DNA from: Magicicada septendecula
Taxonomy: Eukaryota; Arthropoda; Insecta; Hemiptera; Cicadidae
Length of the DNA stretch: 64,000 bases
NCBI GenBank assembly: GCA_034769895.1
Contig: CM068367.1
Location: forward strand, 704,910,885 to 704,974,884
Direction of reading: 5' to 3'
Positions 10,380 through 24,194 of the stretch are shown in pieces. The notes beneath the pieces are model-generated. The model searched no databases. It was not told the origin of the DNA and saw nothing but the letters and a program-made list of their open reading frames with translations. Numbering within the stretch: the first letter of the stretch is position 1; each line of letters opens with the position of its first letter. The position numbers and the translations under genes were made by a program.

Positions 10380-13300
10380 TTGTAACGAACTGAAATTAAA
10401 TTCAACACAAAGAACAATAATATTTACTCTTTTGATTAGAACACAAGGGGAAGGTATTTCACTGATTTATGCACTCACTTCAATCTGTAATAAGATGACA
10501 TCTCTTTATTAACAAATTATATAAATAGATCCCAGGACATAAATTATACTGAAATATTCAAAAAGGTTTTCTGTAAAACAAGGGATCGTATTGATCATGT
10601 TATTTACCTCGGATCCGAGTCTCGTTATATATAGTAAAGACATCTGAATGATACTATGCTCATCTAGGAGCTTGCATGATTACATAAATTATTTGAAGAA
10701 TGGTATTATTTCTTTAAGTGATTATAACTTACATTTCAAAATTAACGTTACAACGTATGATTTTCGATACCACAGTTTATATTTCTTAGGTTTTATTTAT
10801 TACTTAAAGAAAATTATAGTCTCTTGAAAAAAGTCTCTTTCATCTATAAAAGTTATGTTTTAAATGTACTTAATTCTCGATAGGCAAGCTATCGAGTCAC
10901 CTCTACAATAAGCTTAGCTGTCCTCGTCCTGGGGTGTGACTCTTGGGAATTCTGGTAGTCGGTGTAGTCATCTGGGTCGAGTCTCTGGTGAATATCTTAT
11001 ATCTGTATTAGTGAGGAGATAGATGTAATGCTGCACGAAATTGGGTTGATCCACGTAGGTCCTGGTCAGCCGTGTATGGGTTGTAGACGTCCGTATATAC
11101 AATTTGGCAGGTCACATATTCTCAGGTAGAGTTGTACTGGAGTTTGCATCTTAAGTAGAGACGTCACCTTGTTTACGAGTTCTTAATTTTTCTTATATTA
11201 CTACATTTCTTGAATAAACTTTTACTACATTTACTACATCATATACACATATAACGATCACTAGCTCCCCACGTTTTTTGTTAACCATTATTTTAATGTT
11301 TAAATAACTCATTTTTGCAGAGCCCTCGCTTGGAGGTGTGTACTGTCTGAACGCCGCATCGTAACTCTTACCTCGATACGACAGGGGCATTACAACGAAG
11401 CGGAGCGAGTACTCCGCCATAATATAGTTCCAACTTTTATTTAAATAGACATTCTTATAGCAAGATGAAACAAATTATTTAGACTTATTTAGTTTACAGG
11501 GACTATTTTAACTACTACTGGTGCCTTCAAATTATTAATTACTTACATCACGATTTTCAGGTATTTCTAAGTTACAGACGGTTCGCTAAGCACGTTGTGT
11601 CCGGAATTAAACAGGTCAACGCATGATGATTAACTAAAGGGTTAACTGTAATATTATTAACTTTTTCCAATACGATTTTTTTTATTTCTTGTTTAGTTAG
11701 AATTTCTCAATTTAAATCTCATACTTATTCTGAGTTAGATCAGGGGTATTAGGTTTAATTGTGCTTAAAAATACATAATTGCTTTCTCAGTTTTTTTATT
11801 ATTTATATCTTTTTTTATTATTAATTAAATCATCACATACTCCGCCGCTTAAAATCGACATTGGGAATTTTAGTAAGGAAAAATTCAAAGGTGGGGGACT
11901 TGGAGTATGCTTGGTGTTAATGTGTGGAATTTCTCTCCCCCTTTTTCTTTTTCTTTCACATTGTTATTGGTATGTGTTATACACATTTATTTCTTCTCTA
12001 TAATAAAACAATATACATATATATTTTCTTACATACTACTTTTTTCATGATATAAAATTCACACTTAAGATCTACATTTTAGAACACAAAACTTTTTCTT
12101 ATGTCTACTACTTAAATCTACTACCGGTTTTTTCTTTGGGTTTTTGTTACTCTCTTCATAGAGTAATTTTCTAAATATTTTGTTATTTAGAGGTCATTGA
12201 GTACTCATTTGCTTATCTTTCGCTGAACAGGATCTCAGGTTGATCAGGCCTCATTTCCAAATTCTACGATTAACACTTAGCATGGTTACTGAGGTATAAG
12301 ATAACTTGTCTACCTAGTATTACCTTTTCTATTTTTGACGATGCTATTTCCTCTTTTCTTCTTATACAATTTTATCTGCGAAATATGTGTTCTCCGTACA
12401 TATTCTTGAGTCGCAGGTTCGTACAGGGCTACTGTAACTGGAGTTAAGTACTTCTTGATTTGGAAGGACCACACCATCGGTATGATAGTTTAGAGGTGGT
12501 CTTATCAGTTGCATTACTAGTCGGGTGTGTCTTGTACATTACTAAGTCACCGACTTGGTACCTAACTAAATTGTTACTGGTATGGACGTTTCTCTCGTGG
12601 TATTTTCTGGATTTCTCTAGGTTCGCTCTTGTAATCGAGTCCGCTTAGGTTGTTTAACTGCGCGGGTGTATCAAATCCACTTTCGCGTATTGACTTATGC
12701 AATTCCGCGACTGTTACATTTGCATGGGGTAGACCACGCAAAAGAGCTTCATAAGACAGCTCGTCCTTTACTAGTAAATCTGGATTAAATTGTGCCATTT
12801 TTATCTTATTTCTAACACATTAAAATTTACTTAAAATTGATTTTACTACACTATACACTTATTACATAGACAATTTATTTCTTGGTTAAATCATTTGCAT
12901 AGTTCACAAGAGAATAATTTCTCTTCTAAGGGAAGGACAAAAATTCCACACACACTTCAATGTAAAGTCAACGATCAGCTGTTCGCTGGAATGTAGGTCA
13001 CCCTAGTTTATTTAGTAAACAATGGCAAGGTAGTTGTATGCGTGGGAACGCGAGGGTTACATTCAAGTATTGTTCTCTATAACAATAGCTAAGGCTATCT
13101 TTCTCGACCGGTTTCAACTGGGGAAGCCAGTTGTACAAAGGGGTGAATCCGATTCAACGAAACACGCTTTACAAGATACAGGTGTATTACGGTAGTAACA
13201 GTCCGAGTTTAGTAATTAATTGTCTTACGTTCTACCTTTAATTTTGAAATTACTTTTAAATTTTTGCTAACAAAATTAAGTTACGAATTTCTTTACACGT

Positions 13301-13829
13301 AATTAACCGAGTCTACTTTAGTCAGGAGTTTATATTATTTTTTTTTTTTTACCGTGACGACAGACATACACTTACATACTATGCAGGCATATTCAGGAAA
13401 CTACAGGTCTTGAATTGTCCCAATATAAACCTGTTAAAGACTGAACAGTTTGACAAGCACTAAAATACATGTACGTACTTGCATTGGCGTAATACAATGA
13501 TAGTCGGTATTATTTTGCGTATCTTAAACAAATTACATCATACGCAATTTATTACATAATCTAGTACAAAATAAATTCACCTTATGAAAATTACTGTTAA
13601 CATGAAATACAATAACTGAGTGCATAGATCAGCAGAGAGTTATCTATTTTACTACTTAACAATTTTTTTTTTAATTTAGCAGAGTGGCGCATTTTTGTTT
13701 GCGTCACGATGCTTACAAACCTTTTATATAAATAAGCAAAGTGGCACATTTTTGTAACGTTCTGGGCTACGTTACAAATCCAGGGAACCCATCATAATTG
13801 ACGCTAGCCAATTATACAGGCTGCCTAGG
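10380..13829 (+). repeat. Monomer unit 4 (3,450 bp)
   Basis: A hybrid. Its first ~1 kb (CCCAGGAC near 10,531, ATAAATTATTTG near 10,683, AAGCTTAGCTG near 10,911, TTTTAATGTTT near 11,292) matches units 6 and 9. The remainder matches unit 2 (GTGCTTAAAA near 11,761, GTTGCATTACTAG near 12,508), except for a short tract near 13,545-13,675 that looks like units 3 and 5. The gag-like fossil is at 12,574-12,798 minus. Confidence 0.95.
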
Positions 13830-16800
13830 TTGTAATGAACTGAAATTAAATTCAACACAAAGAACAATAATATTTACTCTTTTGATTAGAACACAAGGGG
13901 AAGGTATTTCACTGATTTATGCACTCACTTCAATCTGTAATAAGATGACATCTCTTTATTAACAAATTATATAAATAGATCCCATAACATAAATTATACT
14001 GAAATATTCAAAAAGGTTTTCTGTAAAACAAGGGATCGTATTGATCATGTTATTTACCTCGGATCCGAGTCTCGTTATATATAGTAAAGACATCTGAATG
14101 ATACTATGCTCATCTAGGAGCTTGCATGATTACATAAACCATTTGAAGAATGGTATTATTTCTTTAAGTGATTATAACTTACATTTCAAAATTAACGTTA
14201 CAACGTATGATTTTCGATACTACAGTTTATATTTCTTAGGTTTTATTTATTACTTAAAGAAAATTATAGTCTCTTGAAAAAAGTCTCTTTCATCTATAAA
14301 AGTTATGTTTTAAATGTACTTAATTCTCGATAGGCAAGCTATCGAGTCACCTCTACAATAAGCTTTGCTGTCCTCGTCCTGGGGTGTGACTCTTGGGAAT
14401 TCTGGTAGTCGGTGTAGTCATCTGGGTCGAGTCTCTGGTGAATATCTTATATCTGTATTAGTGAGGAGATTGATGTAATGCTGCACGAAGTTGGGTTGAT
14501 CCACGTAGGTCCTGGTCAGCCGTGTATGGGTTGTAGACGTCCGTATATACAATTTGGCAGGTCACATATTCTCAGGTAGAGTTGTACTGGAGTTTGCATC
14601 TTAAGTAGAGACGTCACCTTGTTTACGAGTTCTTAATTTTTCTTATATTACTACATTTCTTGAATAAACTTTTACTACATTTACTACATCATATACACAT
14701 ATAACGATCACTAGCTCCCCACGTTTTTTGTTAACCATTATTTTAAAGTTTAAATAACTCATTTTTGCAGAGCCCTCGCTTGGAGGTGTGTACTGTCTGA
14801 ACGCCGCATCGTAACTCTTACCTCGATACGACAGGGGCATTACAACGAAGCGGAGCGAGTACTCCGCCATAATATAGTTCCAACTTTTATTTAAATAGAC
14901 ATTCTTATAGCAAGATGAAACAAATTATTTAGACTTATTTAGTTTACAGGGACTATTTTAACTACTACTGGTGCCTTCAAATTATTAATTACTTACATCA
15001 CGATTTTCAGGTATTTCTAAGTTACAGACGGTTCGCTAAGCACGTTGTGTCCGGAATTAAACAGGTCAACGCATGATGATTAACTAAAGGGTTAACTGTA
15101 ATATTATTAACTTTTTCCAATACGATTTTTTTTATTTCTTGTTTAGTTAGAATTTCTCAATTTAAATCTCGTACTTATTCTGAGTTAGATCAGGGGTATT
15201 AGGTTTAATTGTGCGATTTAAAAATACATAATTGCTTTCTCAGTTTTTTTATTATTTATATCTTTTTTTATTATTAATTAAATCATAACATACTCCGCCG
15301 CTTAAAATCGACATTGGGAATTTTAGTAAGGAAAAATTCAAAGGTGGGGGACTTGGAGTATGCTTGGTGTTAATGTGTGGAATTTCTCTCCCCCTTTTTC
15401 TTTTTCTTTCACATTGTTATTGGTATGTGTTATACACATTTATTTCTTCTCTATAATAAAACAATATACATATATATTTTCTTACATACTACTTTTTTCA
15501 TGATATAAAATTCACACTTAAGATCTACATTTTAGAACACAAAACTTTTTCTTATGTCTACTACTTAAATCTACTACCGGTTTTTTCTTTAGGTTTTTGT
15601 TACTCTCTTCATAGAGTAATTTTCTAAATATTTTGTTATTTAGAGGTCATTGAGTACTCATTTGCTTATCTTTCGCTGAACAGGATCTCAGGTTGATCAG
15701 GCCTCATTTCCAAATTCTACGATTAACACTTAGCATGGTTACTGAGGTATAAGATAACTTGTCTACCTAGTATTACCTTTTTTATTTTTGACGATGCTAT
15801 TTCCTCTTTTCTTCTTATACAATTTTATCTGCGAAATATGTGTTCTCCGTACATATTCTTGAGTCGCAGGTTCGTACAGGGCTACTGTAACTGGAGTTAA
15901 GTACTTCTTGATTTGGGAGGACCACACCATCGGTATGATAGTTTAGAGGTGGTCTTATCAATTGCACTACTAGTCGGGTGTGTCTTGTACATTACTAAGT
16001 CACCGACTTGGTACCTAACTAAATTGTTACTGTTATGGACGTTTCTCTCGTGGTATTTTCTGGATTTCTCTAGGTTCGCTCTTGTAATCGAGTCCGCTTA
16101 GGTTGTTTAACTGCGCGGGTGTATCAAATCCACTTTCGCGTATTGACTTATGTAACTCCGCGACTGTTACATTTGCATGGGGTAGACCACGCAAAAGAGC
16201 TTCATAAGACAGCTCGTCCTTTACTAGTAAATCTGGATTAAATTGTGCCATTTTTATCTTATTTCTAACACATTAAAATTTACTTAAAATTGATTTTACT
16301 ACACTATACACTTATTACATAGACAATTTATTTCTTGGTTAAATCATTTGCATAGTTCACAAGAGAATAATTTCTCTTCTAAGGGAAGGACAAAAATTCC
16401 ACACACACTTCAATGTAAAGTCAACGATCAGCTGTTCGCTGGAATGTAGGTCTCCCTAGTTTATTTAGTAAACAATGGCAAGGTAGTTGTATGCGTGGGA
16501 ACGCGAGGGTTACATTCAAGTATTGTTCTCTATAACAATAGCTAAGGCTATCTTTCTCGACCGGTTTCAACTGGGGAAGCCAGTTGTACAAAGGGGTGAA
16601 TCCGATTCAACGAAACACGCTTTACAAGATACAGGTGTATTACGGTAGTAGAGTCCGAGTTTAGTAATTAATTGTCTTACGTTCTACCTTTAATTTTGAA
16701 ATTATTTTTAATTTTTTGCTAACAAAATTAAGTTACGAATTTCTTTACACGTAATTAACCGAGTCTACTTTAGTCAGGAGTTTATATTATTTTTTTTTTT

Positions 16801-17281
16801 TTACCGTGACGACAGACATACACTTACATACTATGCAGGCATATTCAGGAAACTACAGGTCTTGAATTGTCCCAATATAAACCTGTTAAAGACTGAACAG
16901 TTTGACAAGCACTAAAATTCATGTACGTACTTGCATTGGCGTAATACAATGATAGTCGGTATTATTTTGCGTATCTTAAACAAATTACATCATACGCAAT
17001 TTATTACATAATCTAGTACAAAATAAATTCACCTTATGAAAATTACTGTTAACATGAAATACAATAACTGAGTGCATAGATCAGCAGAGAGTTATCTATT
17101 TTACTACTTAACAATTTTTTTTTTAATTTAGCAGAGTGGCGCATTTTTGTTTGCGTCACGATGCTTACAAACCTTTTATATAAATAAGCAAAGTGGCACA
17201 TTTTTGTAACGTTCTGGGCTACGTTACAAATCCAGGGAACCCATCATAATTGACGCTAGCCAATTATACAGGCTGCCTACG
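13830..17281 (+). repeat. Monomer unit 5 (3,452 bp)
   Basis: Nearly the same as unit 3 at a spacing of 6,902 bp. From about 14,460 on it also equals unit 8 at a spacing of 10,365 bp. Its first ~600 bp keeps the TTGTAATGAAC and ATATCTTATATCTG states of unit 3 and so differs from unit 8. It therefore lies in both large duplications. The gag-like fossil is at 16,033-16,251 minus and the MAEYS frame at 14,643-14,870 minus. Confidence 0.95.
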
Positions 17282-20200
17282 TTGTAACGAACTGAAATTA
17301 AATTCAACACAAAGAACAATAATATTTACTCTTTTGATTAGAACACAAGGGGAAGGTATTTCACTGATTTATGCACTCACTTCAATCTGTAATAAGATGA
17401 CATCTCTTTATTAACAAATTATATAAATAGATCCCAGGACATAAATTATACTGAAATATTCAAAAAGGTTTTCTGTAAAACAAGGGATCGTATTGATCAT
17501 GTTATTTACCTCGGATCCGAGTCTCGTTATATATAGTAAAGACATCTGAATGATACTATGCTCATCTAGGAGCTTGCATGATTACATAAATTATTTGAAG
17601 AATGGTATTATTTCTTTAAGTGATTATAACTTACATTTCAAAATTAACGTTACAACGTATGATTTTCGATACCACAGTTTATATTTCTTAGGTTTTATTT
17701 ATTACTTAAAGAAAATTATAGTCTCTTGAAAAAAGTCTCTTTCATCTATAAAAGTTATGTTTTAAATGTACTTAATTCTCGATAGGCAAGCTATCGAGTC
17801 ACCTCTACAATAAGCTTAGCTGTCCTCGTCCTGGGGTGTGACTCTTGGGAATTCTGGTAGTCGGTGTAGTCATCTGGGTCGAGTCTCTGGTGAATATCTT
17901 ATATCTGTATTAGTGAGGAGATAGATGTAATGCTGCACGAAATTGGGTTGATCCACGTAGGTCCTGGTCAGCCGTGTATGGGTTGTAGACGTCCGTATAT
18001 ACAATTTGGCAGGTCACATATTCTCAGGTAGAGTTGTACTGGAGTTTGCATCTTAAGTAGAGACGTCACCTTGTTTACGAGTTCTTAATTTTTCTTATAT
18101 TACTACATTTCTTGAATAAACTTTTACTACATTTACTACATCATATACACATATAACGATCACTAGCTCCCCACGTTTTTTGTTAACCATTATTTTAATG
18201 TTTAAATAACTCATTTTTGCAGAGCCCTCGCTTGGAGGTGTGTACTGTCTGAACGCCGCATCGTAACTCTTACCTCGATACGACAGGGGCATTACAACGA
18301 AGCGGAGCGAGTACTCCGCCATAATATAGTTCCAACTTTTATTTAAATAGACATTCTTATAGCAAGATGAAACAAATTATTTAGACTTATTTAGTTTACA
18401 GGGACTATTTTAACTACTACTGGTGCCTTCAAATTATTAATTACTTACATCACGATTTTCAGGTATTTCTAAGTTACAGACGGTTCGCTAAGCACGTTGT
18501 GTCCGGAATTAAACAGGTCAACGCATGATGATTAACTAAAGGGTTAACTGTAATATTATTAACTTTTTCCAATACGATTTTTTTAATTTCTTGTTTAGTT
18601 AGAATTTCTCAATTTAAATCTCATACTTATTCTGAGTTAGATCAGGGGTATTAGGTTTAATTGTGCGATTTAAAAATACATAATTGCTTTCTCAGTTTTT
18701 TTATTATTTATATCTTTTTTTATTATTAATTAAATCATCACATACTCCGCCGCTTAAAATCGACATTGGGAATTTTAGTAAGGAAAAATTCAATGGTGTG
18801 GGACTTGGAGTATGCTTGGTGTTAATGTGTGGAATTTCTCTCCCCCTTTTTCTTTTTCTTTCACATTGTTATTGGTATGTGTTATACACATTTATTTCTT
18901 CTCTATAATAAAACAATATACATATATATTTTCTTACATACTACTTTTTTCATGATATAAAATTCACACTTAAGATCTACATTTTAGAACACAAAACTTT
19001 TTCTTATGTCTACTACTTAAATCTACTACCGGTTTTTTCTTTGGGTTTTTGTTACTCTCTTCATAGAGTAATTTTCTAAATATTTTGTTATTTAGAGGTC
19101 ATTGAGTACTCATTTGCTTATCTTTCGCTGAACAGGATCTCAGGTTGATCAGGCCTCATTTCCAAATTCTACGATTAACACTTAGCATGGTTACTGAGGT
19201 ATAAGATAACTTGTCTACCTAGTATTACCTTTTCTATTTTTGACGATTCTATTTCCTCTTTTCTTCTTATACAATTTTATCTGCGAAATATGTGTTCTCC
19301 GTACATATTCTTGAGTCGCAGGTTCGTACAGGGCTACTGTAACTGGAGTTAAGTACTTCTTGATTTGGAAGGACCACACCATCGGTATGATAGTTTAGAG
19401 GTGGTCTTATCAATTGCACTACTAGTCGGGTGTGTCTTGTACATTACTAAGTCACCGACTTGGTACCTAACTAAATTGTTACTGTTATGGACGTTTCTCT
19501 CGTGGTATTTTCTGGATTTCTCTAGGTTCGCTCTTGTAATCGAGTCCGCTTAGGTTGTTTAACTGCGCGGGTGTATCAAATCCACTTTCGCGTATTGACT
19601 TATGCAATTCCGCGACTGTTACATTTGCATGGGGTAGACCACGCAAAAGAGCTTCATAAGACAGCTCGTCCTTTACTAGTAAATCTGGATTAAATTGTGC
19701 CATTTTTATCTTATTTCTAACACATTAAAATTTACTTAAAATTGATTTTACTACACTATACACTTATTACATAGACAATTTATTTCTTGGTTAAATCATT
19801 TGCATAGTTCACAAGAGAATAATTTCTCTTCTAAGGGAAGGACAAAAATTCCACACACACTTCAATGTAAAGTCAACGATCAGCTGTTCGCTGGAATGTA
19901 GGTCACCCTAGTTTATTTAGTAAACAATGGCAAGGTAGATGTATGCGTGGGAACGCGAGGGTTACATTCAAGTATTGTTCTCTATAACAATAGCTAAGGC
20001 TATCTTTCTCGACCGGTTTCAACTGGGGAAGCCAGTTGTACCAAGGGGTGAATCCGATTCAACGAAACACGCTTTACAAGATACAGGTGTATTACGGTAG
20101 TAACAGTCCAAGTTTAGTAATTAATTGTCTTACGTTCTACCTTTAATTTTGAAATTATTTTTAATTTTTTGCTAACAAAATTAAGTTACGAATTTCTTTA

Positions 20201-20734
20201 CACGTAATTAGCCGAGTCTACTTTAGTCAGGAGTTTATATTATTTTTTTTTTTTTACCGTGACGACAGACATACACTTACATACTATGCAGGCATATTCA
20301 GGAAACTACAGGTCTTGAATTGTCCCAATATAAACCTGTTAAAGACTGAACAGTTTGACAAGCCCTAAAATTCATGTACGTACTTGCATTGGCGTAATAC
20401 AATGATAGTCGGTATTATTTTGCGTATCTTAAACAAATTACATCATACGCAAATAATTACATAATCTAGTACAAAATAAATTCACCTTATGAAAATTACT
20501 GTTAACATGAAATACAATAACTGAGTGCATAGATCAGCAGAGAGTTATCTATTTTACTACTTAACAATTTTTTTTTCAATTTAGCAGAGTGGCGCATTTT
20601 TGTTTGCGTCACGATGCTTACAAACCTTTTATATAAATAAGCAAAGTGGCATATTTTTGTAACGTTCTGGGCTACGTTACAAATCCAGGGAACCCATCAT
20701 AATTGACGCTAGCCAATTATACAGGCTGCCTACG
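17282..20734 (+). repeat. Monomer unit 6 (3,453 bp)
   Basis: Begins with the CCCAGGAC state. It shares with unit 9 only the private markers TTCAATGGTGTGGGAC (about 18,790), AAGCCCTAAAAT (about 20,361), GTAGATGTATG (about 19,936) and GTGGCATATTT near its end. The gag-like fossil is at 19,485-19,703 minus and the MAEYS frame at 18,095-18,322 minus. Its first ~1.3 kb also matches unit 4 at 6,902 bp spacing. Confidence 0.95.
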
Positions 20735-23700
20735 TTGTAACGAACTGAAATTAAATTCAACACAAAGAACAATAATATTTACTCTTTTGATTAGGACACA
20801 AGGGGAAGGTATTTCACTGATTTATGCACTCACTTCAATCTGTAATAAGATGACATCTCTTTATTAACAAATTATATAAATAGATCCCATAACATTAATT
20901 ATACTGAAATATTCAAAAAGGTTTTCTGTAAAACAAGGGATCATATTGATCATGTTATTTACCTCGGATCCGAGTCTCGTTATATATAGTAAAGACATCT
21001 GAATGATACTATGCTCATCTAGGAGCTTGCATGATTACATAAACCATTTGAAGAATGGTATTATTTCTTTAAGTGATTATAACTTACATTTCAAAATTAA
21101 CGTTACAACGTATGATTTTCGATACTACAGTTTATATTTCTTAGGTTTTATTTATTACTTAAAGAAAATTATAGTCTCTTGAAAAAAGTTTCTTTCATCT
21201 ATAAAAGTTATGTTTTAAATGTACTTAATTCTCGATAGGCAAGCTATCGGGTCACCTCTACAATAAGCTTTGCTGTCCTCGTCCTGGAGTGTGACTCTTG
21301 GGAATTCTGGTAGTCGGTGTAGTCATCTGGGTCGAGTCTCTGGTGAATACCTTATAGCTGTATTAGTGAGGAGATTGATGTAATGCTGCACGAAGTTGGG
21401 TTGATCCACGTAGGTCCTGGTCAGCCGTGTATGGGTTGTAGACGTCCGTATATACAATTTGGCAGGTCACATATTCTCAGGTAGAGTTGTACTGGAGTTT
21501 GCATCTTAAGTAGAGACGTCACCTTGTTTACGAGTTCTTAATTTTTCTTATATTACTACATTTCTTGAATAAACCTTTTACTACATTTACTACATCATAT
21601 ACACATATAACGATCACTAGCTCCCCACGTTTTTTGTTTAGTGGTAGCTAACCATAATTTAAAGTTTAAATAACTCATTTTTGCAGAGCCCTCGCTTGGA
21701 GGTGTGTACTGTCTGAACGCCGCATCGTAACTCTTACCTCGATACGACAGGGGCATTACAACGAAGCGGAGCGAGTACTCCCCCATAATATAGTTCCAAC
21801 TTTTATTTAAATAGACATTCTTATAGCAAGATGAAACAAATTATTTAGACTTATTTAGTTTACAGGGACTATTTTAACTACTACTGGTGCCTTCAAATTA
21901 TTAATTACTTACATCACGATTTTCAGGTATTTCTAAGTTACAGACGGTTCGCTAAGCACGTTGTGTCCGGAATTAAACAGGTCAACGCATGATGATTAAC
22001 TAAATGGTTAACTGTAATATTATTAACTTTTTCCAATACGATTTTTTTAATTTCTTGTTTAGTTAGAATTTCTCAATTTAAATCTCATACTTATTCTGAG
22101 TTAGATCAGGGGTATTAGGTTTAATTGTGCGATTTAAAAATACATAATTGCTTTCACAGTTTTTTTATTATTTATATCTTTTTTTATTATTAATTAAATC
22201 ATCACATACTCCGCCGCTTAAAATCGACATTGGGAATTTTAGTAAGGAAAAATTCAAAGGTGGCGGACTTGGAGTGTGCTTGGTGTTAATGTGTGGAATT
22301 TCTCTCCCCCTTTTTCTTTTTCTTTCACATTGTTATTGGTACGTGTTATACACATTTATTTCTTCTCTATAATAAAACAATATACATATATATTTTCTTA
22401 CATACTACTTTTTTCATGATATAAAATTCACACTTAAGATCTACATTTTAGTACACAACTTTTTCTTATGTCTGCTACTTAAATCTACTACAGGTTTTTT
22501 CTTTGGGTTTTTGTTACTCTCTTCATAGAGTAATTTTCTAAATATTTTGTTATTTAGAGGTCATTGAGTACTCATTTGCTTATCTTTCGCTGAACAGGAT
22601 CTCAGGTTGATCAGGCCTCATTTCCAAATTCTACGATTAACACTTAGCATGGTTACTGAGGTATAAGATAACTTGTCTACCTAGTATTACCTTTTCTATT
22701 TTTGACGATTCTATTTCCTCTTTTCTTCTTATACAATTTTATCTGCGAATATGTGTTCTCCGTACATATTCTTGAGTCGCAGCTTCGTACAGGGCTACTG
22801 TAACTGGAGTTAAGTACTTCTTGATTTGGAAGGACCACACCATCGGTATGATAGTTTAGAGGTGGTCTTATCAATTGCACTACTAGTCGGGTGTGTCTTG
22901 TACATTACTAAGTCACCGACTTGGTACCTAACTAAATTGTTACTGTTATGAACGTTTCTCTCGTGGTATTTTCTGGATTTCTCTAGGTTCGCTCTTGTAA
23001 TCGAGTCCGCTTAGGTTGTTTAACTGCGCGGGTGTATCAAATCCACTTTCGCGTATTGACTTATGCAATTCCGCGACTGTTACATTTGCATGGGGTAGAC
23101 CACGCAAAGAGCTTCATAAGACAGCTCGTCCTTTACTAGTAAATCTGGATTAAATTGTGCCATTTTTATCTTATTTCTAACACATTAAAATTTACTTAAA
23201 ATTGATTTTACTACACTATACACTTATTACATAGACAATTTATTTCTTGGTTAAATCATTTGCATAGTTCACAAGAGAATAATTTCTCTTCTAAGGGAAG
23301 GACAAAAATTCCACACACACTTCAATGTAAAGTCAACGAACAGCTGTTCGCTGGAATGTAGGTCACCCTAGTTTATTTAGTAAACAATGGCAAGGTAGTT
23401 GTATGCGTGGGAACGCGAGGGTTACATTCAAGTATTGTTCTCTATAACAATAGCTAAGGCTATCTTTCTCGACCGGTTTCAACTGGGGAAGCCAGTTGTA
23501 CCAAGGGGTGAATCCGATTCAACGAAACACGCTTTACAAGATACAGGTGTATTACGGTAGTAGAGTCCGAGTTTAGTAATTAATTGTCTTACGGTCTACC
23601 TTTAATTTTGAAATTATTTTTAATTTTTTGCTAACAAAATTAAGTTACGAATTTCTTTACACGTAATTAACCGAGTCTACTTTAGTCAGGAGTTTATATT

Positions 23701-24194
23701 ATTTTTTTTTTTTTTACCGTGACGACAGACATACACTTACATACTATGCAGGCATATTCAGGAAACTACAGGTCTTGAATTGTCCCAATATAAACCTGTT
23801 AAAGACTGAACAGTTTGACAAGCACTAAAATTCATGTACGTACTTGCATTGGCGTAATACAATGATAGTCGGTATTATTTTGCGTATCTTAAACAAATTA
23901 CATCATACGCAAATTATTACATAATCTAGTACAAAATAAATTCACCTTATGAAAATTAATGTTAACATGAAATACAATAACTGAGTGCATAGATCAGCAG
24001 AGAGTTATCTATTTTACTACTTAACAATTTTTTTTTTAATTTAGCAGAGTGGCGCATTTTTGTTTGCGTCACGATGCTTACAAACCTTTTATATAAATAA
24101 GCAAAGTGGCACATTTTTGTAACGTTCTGGGCTACTTTACAAATCCATGGAACCCATCATAATTGACGCTAGCCAATTATACAGGCTGCCTACG
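20735..24194 (+). repeat. Monomer unit 7 (3,460 bp)
   Basis: Carries the long marker and a distinctive set shared only with unit 10: CATTAATTATAC near 20,894, TTTTAGTACACAACTT near 22,447, GTCAACGAACAGC near 23,332, GCTACTTTACAAATCCATGG near 24,131 and TCCCCCATAAT at 21,779. The gag/integrase fossil occupies about 22,825-23,163 minus in an altered form. The MAEYS frame begins MGEYS (21,595-21,786 minus). Confidence 0.95.

Larger units (their letters stand above)
4400..18570 (+). repeat. Two-monomer segmental duplication, period 6,902 bp
   Basis: Markers in units 2-4 recur 6,902 bp later in units 4-6: the GTGCTTAAAA form at 4,860 and 11,762, GTTGCATTACTAG at about 5,606 and 12,508, GGGAGGACC at 9,014 and 15,916, AAGCTTAGCTG at about 10,911 and 17,813, and TTTTAATGTTT at about 11,292 and 18,194. 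Correspondence begins after the 12-bp length marker of unit 2 (about 4.4 kb). It ends where unit 6 reads GATTTTTTTAATTTC near 18,577 while unit 4 has one more T and one less A. A short patch in unit 4 near 13.55-13.68 kb breaks the match. Confidence 0.85.
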
